From: Streptomyces griseoluteus
GTDB lineage: Bacteria; Actinomycetota; Actinomycetes; Streptomycetales; Streptomycetaceae
Length of the DNA: 64,000 nucleotides
Direction: 5' to 3'
NCBI GenBank assembly: GCA_000717735.1
Contig: JOBE01000009.1
Coordinates: forward strand, 1-64,000
In this document: piece by piece, positions 44,101-52,229 of the stretch
Layout of the letters: every line of letters starts with the position of its first letter
Position numbering within the stretch: the stretch's first letter is position 1
Notes under the pieces: model-generated
What the model was told of the DNA's origin: nothing
Seen by the model: the letters and a program-made list of their open reading frames with translations, nothing else
Databases searched by the model: none
Position numbers and translations under genes: made by a program

Positions 44101-44709
44101 ATGCGGAACACACGGTGGGTGGCGGTCGCGGGCGCGATGGCGGCGACGCTTCTGGCGACGGGGTGCGGGGGCGGGACGGGGACGGGTGGGACGGCCTCTT
44201 CGGCCATTCCCACCACCTCCGTCGCCGCGACCACCCCCACTGTTTTCGACCAGAGGGCGGTGTACGACGAGATCATTAAGGTCGCCATTGCCGCGGAACT
44301 GCCGGACACCCAGCTGCCGGGGATCGGTGGCCCGGACTCCGGCCCTTCCCCCACGCCTTCCACGGAGGAGCAGCGGCTGCAGGAGCGCGGCATGGCCTGC
44401 ACCGCTGCCTGGTCCGCCGCGGTACCGCCGGGCGACAGGACGCGCGACGGTTTCGACAAGGTGGTCGACACCCTTATCTGGAAGGGCTGGACGGCCGGGA
44501 AGCCCGAGGAGAAGGTCGGTGGCAAGCGCAGCGACGACATCATCGTGCGCGTCACACTGAAGAAGCGTGGCTGGACGTTGATCGCCAGTTACAACGCCAT
44601 GGGGGGCGGCTCCATGGGGGAGATCCTCTTCTTCATGGCGACCGAGGACGTGTGCATGGAGCAGTTCACCGAGGAGGAGCTGGACCAGCTGTTCAGCGCG
44701 GGCGCCTAA
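44101..44709 (+). CDS. Lipoprotein of unknown function
   Basis: This 202-aa protein has a lipoprotein signal (RWVAVAGAMAATLLATGC; Cys of the lipobox near residue 22). A Gly/Thr/Ser-rich linker follows, then a domain with two Cys (GMACTAAWSA and TEDVCMEQFT) that probably pair. The ATG has GGGGAAGG upstream. Its second half (VVDTLIWKGWTAGKPEEKV, then KKRGWTLIASYNA) recalls the neighbouring lipoprotein at 44.8 kb, suggesting an ancient tandem pair. The function is not recognised. Confidence 0.85.
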   Translation: MRNTRWVAVAGAMAATLLATGCGGGTGTGGTASSAIPTTSVAATTPTVFDQRAVYDEIIKVAIAAELPDTQLPGIGGPDSGPSPTPSTEEQRLQERGMACTAAWSAAVPPGDRTRDGFDKVVDTLIWKGWTAGKPEEKVGGKRSDDIIVRVTLKKRGWTLIASYNAMGGGSMGEILFFMATEDVCMEQFTEEELDQLFSAGA

Positions 44710-44817
44710 CAGCCCTGACGCGACGCGTCTTTGCGTACGCCGTTCATTCCCACGTGCAAAACTGTGCCCTTGTCAGCGGGGGCAAGAGGTCTTCGTGCGG
44801 GCCGTTTTGGGAGTGTT

Positions 44818-45354
44818 GTGCGCAAGCTGAAGTGGGTGGCCGCGGCCGCCGGTGTGGTGCTGCTGGTCGCGGGCTGTGGCAGTGAGGGCGGTACGGACAA
44901 GGGCGGTTCGTCCTCCGCCGGTTCGGCCGCCACGGGCGGCGCGGGGGGCTCCGGCGGGTCGAGTGACGCGAAGCTGGACGGGGCCGCCGTCACCAAGGAG
45001 CTGACGGACGCGGCCACGGCGGCCGGGTTCACGAAGGACTCCTCGGGCGACGAGGTGCCGCCGGAGCTCAAGGACTGCATGGTCAGCTGGTCGGTCGACG
45101 TCGAGAAGGCCGCCGACCCGAAGAAGTCCTACGCGGCCACGATCACGGCCCTGACCAAGGGTGGCTGGCAGGAGGAGCGGAGCACCGAGCAGAACGGTTC
45201 GGTGATCAAGTCCCTGAAGAAGGGCGGCTGGCAGCTCAACGCCAGCGACCACTCCACCGGTCCGGTCAAGCTGGTCATGTTCATCGGCGCGGACAGCAGC
45301 CCGACGTGCGCCGCGCTCATCGCGAAGGACAACGCGAAGCACCAGAAGCCCTGA
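44818..45354 (+). CDS. Lipoprotein of unknown function (possible paralogue of the preceding gene)
   Basis: This 178-aa protein starts at GTG 44818 with GGGAG 6 bases upstream and has a lipobox VLLVAGC near residue 18. It then has a Gly/Ser linker and a compact domain containing LKDCMVSWSVDVEK and SSPTCAALIA (two Cys). The layout (ITALTKGGWQEERSTEQNG, then KKGGWQLNASDHS) parallels the preceding lipoprotein. It converges with kstR across a terminator. Confidence 0.83.
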   Translation: MRKLKWVAAAAGVVLLVAGCGSEGGTDKGGSSSAGSAATGGAGGSGGSSDAKLDGAAVTKELTDAATAAGFTKDSSGDEVPPELKDCMVSWSVDVEKAADPKKSYAATITALTKGGWQEERSTEQNGSVIKSLKKGGWQLNASDHSTGPVKLVMFIGADSSPTCAALIAKDNAKHQKP

Positions 45355-45360
45355 GCCGGC

Positions 45361-45393
45361 GCGCCCCCCGCGCCCCCACCGCGGGGGGCGCGG
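45361..45393. terminator. Bidirectional terminator between the lipoprotein gene and kstR
   Basis: A perfect 13-bp GC stem (45361-45373 with 45381-45393) has loop CCCCCAC and starts 7 bp past the lipoprotein stop codon, in a 49-bp convergent gap. Confidence 0.88.
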
Positions 45394-45403
45394 GCGGCGT
45401 ACG

Positions 45404-46036
45404 TCAGTCCCGCCTGCCGCCGGCCTCCGGTGCCGTCAGGTCGATCAGCCGGCAGACCGTCTCGATGTCGATCTTCACCTGTGCGATCGAGGCGCGCCCG
45501 GACAGCCAGGTGATCAGCGCCGAGTGCCAGGTGTGCTCGATCACCCGGACCGCCGACAGCTGCTCCGGTGTGGGGTGCTCCGTCCCCATCGCGTCCAGGA
45601 TGATCGCGGTCGTCAGCCGGGAGACCGTGTCGACCTCGGGGCTCACGCCACGGTCGGCGAAGGTCAGGGCCCGCACCATCGCGTCGGCGAGCTGCGGTTC
45701 GCGCTGGAGCGCGCGGAAGGCGCGCATCAGGGTCTCCGCGACCCGCTCCGACGGGTCGGTGCCCGCGGGCGGCCGCTTCCGCAGGGTGGTGTGCATGTGC
45801 TGGAGCTGGTCCTGCATCGTCGCGACCAGCAGGTGGATCTTGGACGGGAAGTAGCGGTACAGCGTCCCCAGGGCCACCCCGGCCGCCTCGGCGACCTCCC
45901 GCATCTGCACGGCGTCGAAGCCGCCCCGCGCCGCGAGCTGGGCGCTGGCGTTCAGGATGCGGCGCCGCCGCGCCTCCTGGCGCTCCGTGAGGGGCGGCGA
46001 CGCGGGTCTGTGGTCCGCTCTGTTGTCTGCGGTCAT
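45404..46036 (-). CDS. kstR: KstR-like TetR family regulator of steroid catabolism
   Basis: This 210-aa TetR regulator has a helix-turn-helix (RRILNASAQLAARGGFDAVQ, then MREVAEAAGVALGTLYRYFP and SKIHLLVATM) nearly the same as that of mycobacterial KstR. The ligand domain also aligns by eye: ADAMVRALTFADRG, SPEVDTVSRLTT, TPEQLSAVRVIEHTWHSALI and TWLSGRASIAQV. KstR represses cholesterol genes and is released by steroid-CoA esters. In the same window, cyp125, fadA5, an ALDH and an acyl-CoA dehydrogenase have KstR-like operators. No KstR-like site lies close to its own start; the nearest is 161 bp upstream. Confidence 0.88.
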   Translation of the reverse strand: MTADNRADHRPASPPLTERQEARRRRILNASAQLAARGGFDAVQMREVAEAAGVALGTLYRYFPSKIHLLVATMQDQLQHMHTTLRKRPPAGTDPSERVAETLMRAFRALQREPQLADAMVRALTFADRGVSPEVDTVSRLTTAIILDAMGTEHPTPEQLSAVRVIEHTWHSALITWLSGRASIAQVKIDIETVCRLIDLTAPEAGGRRD

Positions 46037-46196
46037 GGGGTCCCGTTCCGTGCGGTGGGGAGCGACAGTATGGCGGGGTGGGCGCCGTGGCGCGAATCAC
46101 CTGTTCCGGCTCTCACCACGGGGCTACCTGCCGGTAGATTCTGTCCTCCTTGAAGGATCAAGAAGATCAGGCCAGAAGATCAAGAACGATCAAGTC

Positions 46197-46210
46197 TGTA
46201 ACTTGTTCTA
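46197..46210 (+). promoter_or_regulatory. Perfect KstR-like operator before the glycosyltransferase operon
   Basis: TGTAACTTGTTCTA matches all 8 fixed positions of TNNAACNNGTTNNA. It lies 55 bp upstream of the glycosyltransferase start and 161 bp upstream of kstR, in their shared divergent region. Confidence 0.72.
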
Positions 46211-46264
46211 GATTAGCGCGAGCGGTTACGCTCCGGCGAAACGCACGCTCGAAGGGGGTCGCGC

Positions 46265-47593
46265 ATGACCGCTGAGGCCATAGAGGCAGGCCCCCGCCAG
46301 GGCGTCACCGCGACCGGTGACGCTCCGCTGCGGATCGCTCTCCTCACGTACAAGGGAAACCCTTTCTGCGGCGGTCAGGGCGTCTACGTCCGGCACCTCT
46401 CCCGCGAACTCGCCCGCCTCGGCCACCACGTCGAGGTCATCGGCTCGCAGCCGTACCCCACCCTCGACGAGGGCGTCCCGCTCACCGAGATCGCCAGTCT
46501 CGACCTCTACCGCTCGCCGGACCCCTTCCGGACCCCGAAGCGCGACGAGTACCGGGACTGGATCGACGGTCTCGAGGTCGCCACCATGTGGACCGGCGGC
46601 TTCCCCGAGCCGCTCACCTTCTCCCTGCGGGCCCGGCGCATGCTCGCCGCCCGCCGTGGGCACTTCGACGTCGTCCACGACAACCAGACCCTCGGGTACG
46701 GGCTCCTCGGCGGCCCGCGCGCGATCGGCGCGCCGCTCGTCACCACGATCCACCACCCCATCACCGTCGACCGGCAGCTCGAACTCGACGCCGCCGCCGA
46801 CTGGAAGCGCCGTGCCTCGGTCCGCCGCTGGTACGCCTTCACCCGCATGCAGAAGCGCGTCGCCCGCCGGCTGCCGTCGGTCCTCACCGTCTCCGGCACC
46901 TCCCGGCAGGAGATCGTCGACCACCTCGGCGTACGCGACGACCGCATCCGGGTCGTCCACATCGGCGCCGACACCGACCTCTGGTCACCCGACCCGGCCG
47001 TCGCCGAGGTGCCCGGCCGGATCGTCACCACCTCCAGCGCCGACGTCCCCCTCAAGGGCCTGATCCACCTGATCGAGGCGCTCGCCAAGCTCCGCACCGA
47101 GAACCCGGCCGCGCACCTCGTCGTCGTCGGCAGGCGGGCCGAGGACGGGCCGGTCGCCGCGGCCATCGAGCGGTACGGGCTCGACGGCGCCGTCGAGTTC
47201 GTCAAGGGCATCAGCGACGCCGAGCTCGTCGACCTGGTCCGCTCGGCCCAGGTCTCCTGCGTGCCCTCGCTGTACGAGGGGTTCTCGCTGCCCGCCGCCG
47301 AGGCGATGGCCACGGGCACCCCGCTCGTCGCCACCACCGGCGGGGCCATCCCCGAGGTCGCGGGGACCGACGGCGAGACGTGCCTCGCGGTGCCGCCGGG
47401 TGACGCGGGGGCGCTTGCCGCCGCGCTGGGGCGGGTGCTGGGCGACGCGGGGCTGCGGGCCCGACTGGGGGCCGCCGGACGCGCCCGGGTGCTGTCCAGG
47501 TTCACCTGGGCGCGGGCCGCGCAGGGCACCGCCGAGCTGTACCGCGAGGCGGTCGCCGCGCAGGGCGCCGGTGTGCGCGGAGGCGCAAGGTGA
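46265..47593 (+). CDS. Glycosyltransferase family 4 protein
   Basis: This 442-aa retaining GT-B enzyme has the N-terminal domain start LRIALLTYKGNPFCGGQGVY with the Gly-rich acceptor loop, and a C-terminal nucleotide-sugar site with CVPSLYEGFSLPAAEAMATG (the E-x7-E type motif). There is no signal or membrane segment. A GGGGG-containing site precedes the ATG. It heads a three-gene operon with a methyltransferase and a toroid (prenyltransferase-like) protein. Such a set suggests sugar transfer to and methylation of a lipid or surface glycan. A perfect KstR-like site precedes it, which is unexplained. Confidence 0.9.
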   Translation: MTAEAIEAGPRQGVTATGDAPLRIALLTYKGNPFCGGQGVYVRHLSRELARLGHHVEVIGSQPYPTLDEGVPLTEIASLDLYRSPDPFRTPKRDEYRDWIDGLEVATMWTGGFPEPLTFSLRARRMLAARRGHFDVVHDNQTLGYGLLGGPRAIGAPLVTTIHHPITVDRQLELDAAADWKRRASVRRWYAFTRMQKRVARRLPSVLTVSGTSRQEIVDHLGVRDDRIRVVHIGADTDLWSPDPAVAEVPGRIVTTSSADVPLKGLIHLIEALAKLRTENPAAHLVVVGRRAEDGPVAAAIERYGLDGAVEFVKGISDAELVDLVRSAQVSCVPSLYEGFSLPAAEAMATGTPLVATTGGAIPEVAGTDGETCLAVPPGDAGALAAALGRVLGDAGLRARLGAAGRARVLSRFTWARAAQGTAELYREAVAAQGAGVRGGAR

Positions 47594-47645
47594 CCCCTCG
47601 CGCCTGCCCACAACGTTCCGTCAACACCGAAAGCAGGACGACCCC

Positions 47646-48377
47646 GTGCTGACCGTCGACTTCACCCGCTTCCCGCTCGCCCCCGGCGACCGTGTGCTCG
47701 ATCTGGGCTGCGGTGCGGGCCGGCACGCGTTCGAGTGCTACCGGCGCGGCGCCCAGGTCGTGGCCCTCGACCAGAACGGCGAGGAGATCCGCGAGGTCGC
47801 CAAGTGGTTCGCGGCCATGAAGGAGGCCGGGGAGGCCCCCGCGGGCGCGACCGCCACCGCGATGGAGGGCGACGCCCTCAACCTGCCCTTCCCCGACGAG
47901 TCCTTCGACGTCGTCATCATCTCCGAGGTCATGGAGCACATCCCGGACGACAAGGGCGTGCTCGCCGAGATGGTCCGCGTCCTCAAGCCCGGCGGCCGGA
48001 TCGCGATCACCGTGCCCCGTTACGGCCCCGAGAAGGTCTGCTGGGCGCTCTCCGACGCGTACCACGAGGTCGAGGGCGGCCACATCCGCATCTACAAGGC
48101 CGACGAGCTCCTCGGCAAGATCCGGCAGGCCGGCCTCAGGCCGTACGGCACCCACCACGCGCACGCGCTGCACGCCCCGTACTGGTGGCTGAAGTGCGCT
48201 TTCGGGGTCGACAACGACAAGGCGCTGCCGGTCCGCGCCTACCACAAGCTCCTGGTCTGGGACATCATGAAGAAGCCCGCCCTGACCCGGGTCGCCGAGC
48301 AGCTGCTCAACCCGGTCGTCGGCAAGAGCTTCGTGGCGTACGCGACCAAGCCCCACCTGCCCAAGGCGCAGGCGTGA
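47646..48377 (+). CDS. Class I SAM-dependent methyltransferase
   Basis: This 243-aa enzyme has motif I VLDLGCGAGRHAFECYRRGA, motif II VVALDQNGEEIREV, and VVIISEVMEHIPDDKGVLAE as the post-motif. It resembles UbiE/Methyltransf_11-type enzymes, with a C-terminal helical cap (TRVAEQLLNPVVGKSF). It starts at GTG 47646 after a 52-bp gap. Its stop overlaps the next gene (GTGA), showing coupling within the glycosyltransferase operon. The substrate is unknown. Confidence 0.9.
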   Translation: MLTVDFTRFPLAPGDRVLDLGCGAGRHAFECYRRGAQVVALDQNGEEIREVAKWFAAMKEAGEAPAGATATAMEGDALNLPFPDESFDVVIISEVMEHIPDDKGVLAEMVRVLKPGGRIAITVPRYGPEKVCWALSDAYHEVEGGHIRIYKADELLGKIRQAGLRPYGTHHAHALHAPYWWLKCAFGVDNDKALPVRAYHKLLVWDIMKKPALTRVAEQLLNPVVGKSFVAYATKPHLPKAQA

Positions 48378-49465
48378 CGAGTCCCGAGCGGATCGCCGAG
48401 CACCTCGTGCTGCCCGGAGTCCTCACCGCCGAGCAGGCCGCCGAGACGGTCACCGCGATACTCGCCGTCCAGCGCGAGGACGGCGCCATACCGTGGTTCC
48501 GCGGTCATCACCTCGACCCGTGGGACCACACCGAGGCCGCCATGGCCCTGGACGCGGCGGGCGAGCACGCCGCCGCGACCCGCGCCTACGAGTGGCTCGC
48601 CCGGCACCAGAACGGCGACGGCTCCTGGTACGCGGCCTACCGCGACGGCGACCCGGACGACGTCACCGACCGCAGCCGGGAGTCCAACTTCGTCGCCTAC
48701 GTCGCGGTCGGCGTCTGGCACCACTACCTGTCGACCGGCGACGACGCCTTCCTCGACCGGATGTGGCCCGTCGTCTACGCCGCCGTCGAGTTCGTCCTCG
48801 GGCTCCAGCAGCCCGGCGGCCAGATCGGCTGGAAGCGCGACGCCGACGGCACCCCGGTGAACGACGCGCTGCTCACCGGCAGTTCGTCGATCCACCAGGC
48901 GCTCCGCTGCGCCCTCGCCATCGCCGAGACCCGCGAGGAGCCGCAGCCGGACTGGGAGCTGGCGGCCGGAGCGCTCGGTCACGCGATCCGCAGCCACCCG
49001 GAGCGGTTCCTCGACAAGTCCCGCTACTCGATGGACTGGTACTACCCGATTCTCGGCGGCGCGGTCACGGGAGCGGACGCGCTGGCCCGGATCGAGGCCG
49101 ACTGGGACGCGTTCGTCGTGCCCGGCCTCGGGGTCCGGTGCGTCATCCCCAACCCGTGGGTCACCGGCGGCGAGAGCTGCGAACTCGCCCTCGCCCTCTG
49201 GGCGATGGGGGAGTCCGACCGCGCCCTCACGATCCTCCAGGACATCCAGCACCTCCGGGCCGGGAACGGCATGTACTGGACGGGGTACGTCTTCGAGGGC
49301 GAGGCGGAGGCCGACAAGGCCGTCTGGCCCGAGGAGCAGACCAGCTGGACCGCCGGCTCCCTGCTGCTCGCGGTGGCGGCCCTGGGCGGTGAGGAGGCCA
49401 CGGGCGCCGTCTTCGGCGGCGAACGCCTCCCCACGGGCCTCGAACCGGACTGCTGCGACGCCTGA
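48374..49465 (+). CDS. Prenyltransferase/terpene-cyclase-like alpha/alpha toroid protein
   Basis: This 363-aa protein is built from helical-hairpin repeats. QW-like pieces are ILAVQREDGAIPWF, EWLARHQNGDGSWYAAYRDG and FVLGLQQPGGQIGWKR. It belongs to the squalene-cyclase/glucoamylase-like toroid class. It lacks a DxDD cyclase motif, so a binding, glycosidase-like or unknown catalytic role is possible. The GTG at 48374 overlaps the methyltransferase stop. It has no signal peptide, unlike the toroid at 40 kb. It is the last gene of the three-gene operon. Confidence 0.85.
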   Translation: MTSPERIAEHLVLPGVLTAEQAAETVTAILAVQREDGAIPWFRGHHLDPWDHTEAAMALDAAGEHAAATRAYEWLARHQNGDGSWYAAYRDGDPDDVTDRSRESNFVAYVAVGVWHHYLSTGDDAFLDRMWPVVYAAVEFVLGLQQPGGQIGWKRDADGTPVNDALLTGSSSIHQALRCALAIAETREEPQPDWELAAGALGHAIRSHPERFLDKSRYSMDWYYPILGGAVTGADALARIEADWDAFVVPGLGVRCVIPNPWVTGGESCELALALWAMGESDRALTILQDIQHLRAGNGMYWTGYVFEGEAEADKAVWPEEQTSWTAGSLLLAVAALGGEEATGAVFGGERLPTGLEPDCCDA

Positions 49466-49579
49466 GCGCGCGAGGGCGCCCATGCCTTTACGTGTGCCCG
49501 CACCCGTACGGAGCCGTCCGGGTGGCGGGCCCCGGGGCCCCGGGTGAGGCTGACGCCATCACCCCAGGGAGGTCCCGTC

Positions 49580-50131
49580 GTGCCCAGAAGTCTTTCGCGC
49601 GGTGTCGTGGCGCTGCTGCTGTCCTGCACCCTGCTCCTGACCACCGCCGCCTGCGGCGGTGACGGCGAGGCCCAGAGCGTGAGCGGCGCCCCGACCCCGA
49701 CGGCGTCCGCGAGCTTCGAGCAGCAGAAGCTGGCGAAGACGCGGTTCGTGGCCAACGCCGGTCTGGCCGCGGGTGCCACGTACCAGTGGATCGTGAAGCC
49801 GTACCGCGCGGGCAAGTTCAAGAAGGGCGCCGACGGTCGCACCTTCGCCCTGGTGAAGGCGGGCCTCGCGGGCGCGTTCACGTACAACCGGCTCAAGGCG
49901 GCGACGAACAACGCCAAGGGCGACCCGCTGCTCTCGAAGGCGGTCGCGCCGCTCACGGCCGGGATCGAGTCGCTCAAGGACCTCGGGACGAAGCTCCGCA
50001 AGGGCGAGGTGGGCGACGCGGACGTCGGCGCCTTCGAGGGCGTCATCAACAGCGTCAAGGACGCGGGGAAGAGCGCCGGCGCCGAGGTCGTCGACAAGGT
50101 GCCGAGCGCCTCGCAGCTCAGCGGCGGCTGA
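49580..50131 (+). CDS. Lipoprotein of unknown function
   Basis: This 183-aa protein has a lipobox at LLTTAAC (near residue 25) and a short Thr/Ser/Ala linker. An Ala/Lys-rich helical domain follows (TRFVANAGLAAGATYQWIVK, AGLAGAFTYNRLKAATNNAK). GGGAGG precedes the GTG. It may be an envelope-associated helical protein; I recognise no family. It ends 4 bp from the convergent F420-type oxidoreductase gene. Confidence 0.82.
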   Translation: MPRSLSRGVVALLLSCTLLLTTAACGGDGEAQSVSGAPTPTASASFEQQKLAKTRFVANAGLAAGATYQWIVKPYRAGKFKKGADGRTFALVKAGLAGAFTYNRLKAATNNAKGDPLLSKAVAPLTAGIESLKDLGTKLRKGEVGDADVGAFEGVINSVKDAGKSAGAEVVDKVPSASQLSGG

Positions 50132-50135
50132 CCGG

Positions 50136-51146
50136 TCAGGCGTTGAGCTCCGCAAGCAGGCCGAGCGTGGCGGGGTCCGGTGACGTGACGAGGAGGTCCG
50201 TCACCGGGCCCCGCCGCCATGTCTCCAGGCGGGCGGCGATCCGCCGCCGGGGGCCGACGAGGGAGATCTCGTCCGCGAAGGCGTCCGGCACCGCGCGTAC
50301 GGCCTCCTCGCGCCGCCCGGCCGCGAACAGCTCCTGGATGCGCCGGGCCTCCTTCTCGTACCCCATCCGCCCCATCAGGTCGGCGTGGAAGTTGCGGGCC
50401 GTGTGCCCCATGCCGCCGATGTAGAAGCCGAGCATGGCCTTGACCGGCAGCAGCCCGGCCGCCACGTCCTCGCAGAGCTGGGCGCGGACCATGGGCGCGA
50501 CGAGGAAGCCCTCGGGGAGCGCCTCCGGCAGGGCGTACACCTCGGCCCAGCGGTCGGGCGTCCAGTACAGCGGCAGCCAGCCGTCGGCGATGGCGAGGGT
50601 CTGCGCGATGTTCTTGGGGCCCTCGGCGCCGAGGAGGACGGGGACGTCGGACCGCAGCGGATGGGTGATCGGCTTGAGCGCCTTGCCGAGGCCGGTGCCG
50701 TCCGTCCCGGTGTACGGGTGGGAGTGGTGGCGCCCGTCGAGCCGGACGGGGCCCTCGCGGCGCAGGACCTGGCGGACCACGTCCACGTACTCGCGGGTCG
50801 CGGTGAGCGGGGAGCGGGGGAAGGGGCGCCCGTACCAGCCCTCGACGACCTGCGGCCCCGACAGGCCGAGTCCGAGCAGGACCCGCCCGCCGGAGAGGTG
50901 GTCGAGCGTGAGGGCGTGCATCGCGGTGGTGGTGGGGGCGCGGGCCGCCATCTGCGCGACGGCGGTGCCCAGCCTGATGCGGCTGGTGTGGGCGGCGATC
51001 CAGGTGAGCGCGGTGAAGGCGTCGGAGCCCCAGGCCTCGGCCGTCCACACGGAGTCGTAGCCGAGCCGTTCGGCCTCGCGGGCGAGGTCGAGATGGGCGG
51101 GGGAGGGGCCGCGGCCCCAGTAGCCGAGGGCGAGTCCGAGTCGCAT
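50136..51146 (-). CDS. LLM-class F420-dependent oxidoreductase
   Basis: This 336-aa luciferase-like TIM-barrel enzyme begins MRLGLALGYWGRGPSPAHLD. It contains YDSVWTAEAWGSDAFTALTW, TSRIRLGTAVAQMAARAPTT and RVLLGLGLSGPQVVEGWYG, all typical of F420-dependent LLM reductases or dehydrogenases. The ATG at 51146 is chosen; 51155 is possible. As I recall, a related LLM gene sits in the cholesterol region of M. tuberculosis. Here it carries the same CTGA-N7-TCAG palindrome as cyp125 and the ALDH, so a part in steroid breakdown is plausible. The cofactor is inferred from the family. Confidence 0.9.
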   Translation of the reverse strand: MRLGLALGYWGRGPSPAHLDLAREAERLGYDSVWTAEAWGSDAFTALTWIAAHTSRIRLGTAVAQMAARAPTTTAMHALTLDHLSGGRVLLGLGLSGPQVVEGWYGRPFPRSPLTATREYVDVVRQVLRREGPVRLDGRHHSHPYTGTDGTGLGKALKPITHPLRSDVPVLLGAEGPKNIAQTLAIADGWLPLYWTPDRWAEVYALPEALPEGFLVAPMVRAQLCEDVAAGLLPVKAMLGFYIGGMGHTARNFHADLMGRMGYEKEARRIQELFAAGRREEAVRAVPDAFADEISLVGPRRRIAARLETWRRGPVTDLLVTSPDPATLGLLAELNA

Positions 51147-51160
51147 GCCCCGCATCCTTT

Positions 51161-51175
51161 CTGACGATACGTCAG
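51161..51175 (-). promoter_or_regulatory. CTGA-N7-TCAG operator-like palindrome (LLM oxidoreductase promoter)
   Basis: CTGACGATACGTCAG is the most symmetrical of the four sites (TGACG-ATA-CGTCA) and lies 14 bp upstream of the start. No KstR-like site accompanies this one. Confidence 0.68.
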
Positions 51176-51202
51176 TTCGGGTGTTGCGGGGACTGTACGG
51201 CA

Positions 51203-51242
51203 ACGGCCCCCCGCCCGGAAGGGATTCCGGACGAGGGGCCGT
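51203..51242 (-). terminator. Terminator-like hairpin after the DUF5336 gene
   Basis: ACGGCCCC (51203-51210) pairs with GGGGCCGT (51235-51242) around a partly self-complementary 24-nt loop (CGGAA/TTCCG inside). It starts 17 bp beyond the DUF5336 stop codon. Confidence 0.6.
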
Positions 51243-51259
51243 GCGTACGTACGGCGGGA

Positions 51260-52123
51260 TCAGCCGCGCTGGATGCCCGTCGCGTCCTGGAGGACGCCGC
51301 GGCGGCCGTCCTGCGTCTGCGCCACCAGGGCGGCACCGCGCTGCTCGACCGCCAGGTACCAGGTACCCGGAGCCAGTTCGGCGATCGGCGCCTGCGAGCC
51401 GTCCTCCGCGTACAGCGGGCGGGCGACCGGGACGGCGAACCAGAACGGCGCGAAGTCCCCGGCCGGCTGCGCCTGCGGGGCCTGCTGCTGCGGCTCCGGC
51501 TGGTGCGGGGCCTGCTGCTGCGGGGCGCCGGCCTGCGCGCCGAACGGCTGGCCCGCACCCTGCGAGGGATCCTGCGGACCGCCGTACGGCTGGTGCTGCT
51601 GCTGCGCGCCCGGGTAGCCGTAGCCGCCGGGGACGCCCTGCTGGCCGGGCTGGCCGGGCTGCATGCCGTAGGGCTGCGGGGTCTGCGGCTTGGGCGCGGG
51701 GAGGAGTGGGGCCTTGAGGGCGGGGACCAGCGGGCCGGCCACGGCGGCACCGGCCGCGACCAGGGAGGCGATCAGGCCGAGGATCAGACCGGCGCCGGCG
51801 CTGTTCGCCTCGAAGATCCACATGAGCAGGGTCCAGGCCGAGGCGATGGTGAACGCCGTGCCGACCTGGCCGAGCTCGAGGCCGGCCACCTTGCGCTGCT
51901 GCGGCAGGGCGCGGGAGGCGACGACGAGCGCCACGCCGGCGATGCCGAGGAAGAAGGAGCCCCAGCCGAGCGGCGACGCCTCCCACGAGTTCGGGGAGTC
52001 GAAGCCGTCGCAGAACGACGCCGGGCCGTCACAGCCGGCGTAGCCGAGGAACGAGGCGATGAACAGCACCACCGCTGCACCGATCAGCACGCCATCGCCT
52101 CGGGTGAGGGAGCGGATATTCAC
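51260..52123 (-). CDS. DUF5336-like membrane protein with Gln/Pro-rich tail
   Basis: This 287-aa protein has four hydrophobic helices in the first about 130 residues, then a Gln/Pro/Gly/Tyr-rich region (about 140-225, with QPGQPGQQG and QQQAPHQPEPQQQ stretches). A small soluble domain (FWFAVPVARPLYAEDGS to the end) closes it. The domain order resembles actinobacterial DUF5336 proteins. It starts at GTG 52123 with GAAGGA 11 bases before it. It is probably part of the envelope; the role is unknown. Confidence 0.8.
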   Translation of the reverse strand: MNIRSLTRGDGVLIGAAVVLFIASFLGYAGCDGPASFCDGFDSPNSWEASPLGWGSFFLGIAGVALVVASRALPQQRKVAGLELGQVGTAFTIASAWTLLMWIFEANSAGAGLILGLIASLVAAGAAVAGPLVPALKAPLLPAPKPQTPQPYGMQPGQPGQQGVPGGYGYPGAQQQHQPYGGPQDPSQGAGQPFGAQAGAPQQQAPHQPEPQQQAPQAQPAGDFAPFWFAVPVARPLYAEDGSQAPIAELAPGTWYLAVEQRGAALVAQTQDGRRGVLQDATGIQRG

Positions 52124-52229
52124 GTAAGAAGTCCTTCGTCGGTCGTCGGTCGTCGCGTCGGGGTGGCGCTCAAGGTTCGTGGCACGGGGGAGGCCCCATC
52201 GTACGGAGCGAATCTATCGCCCGCCGGTT

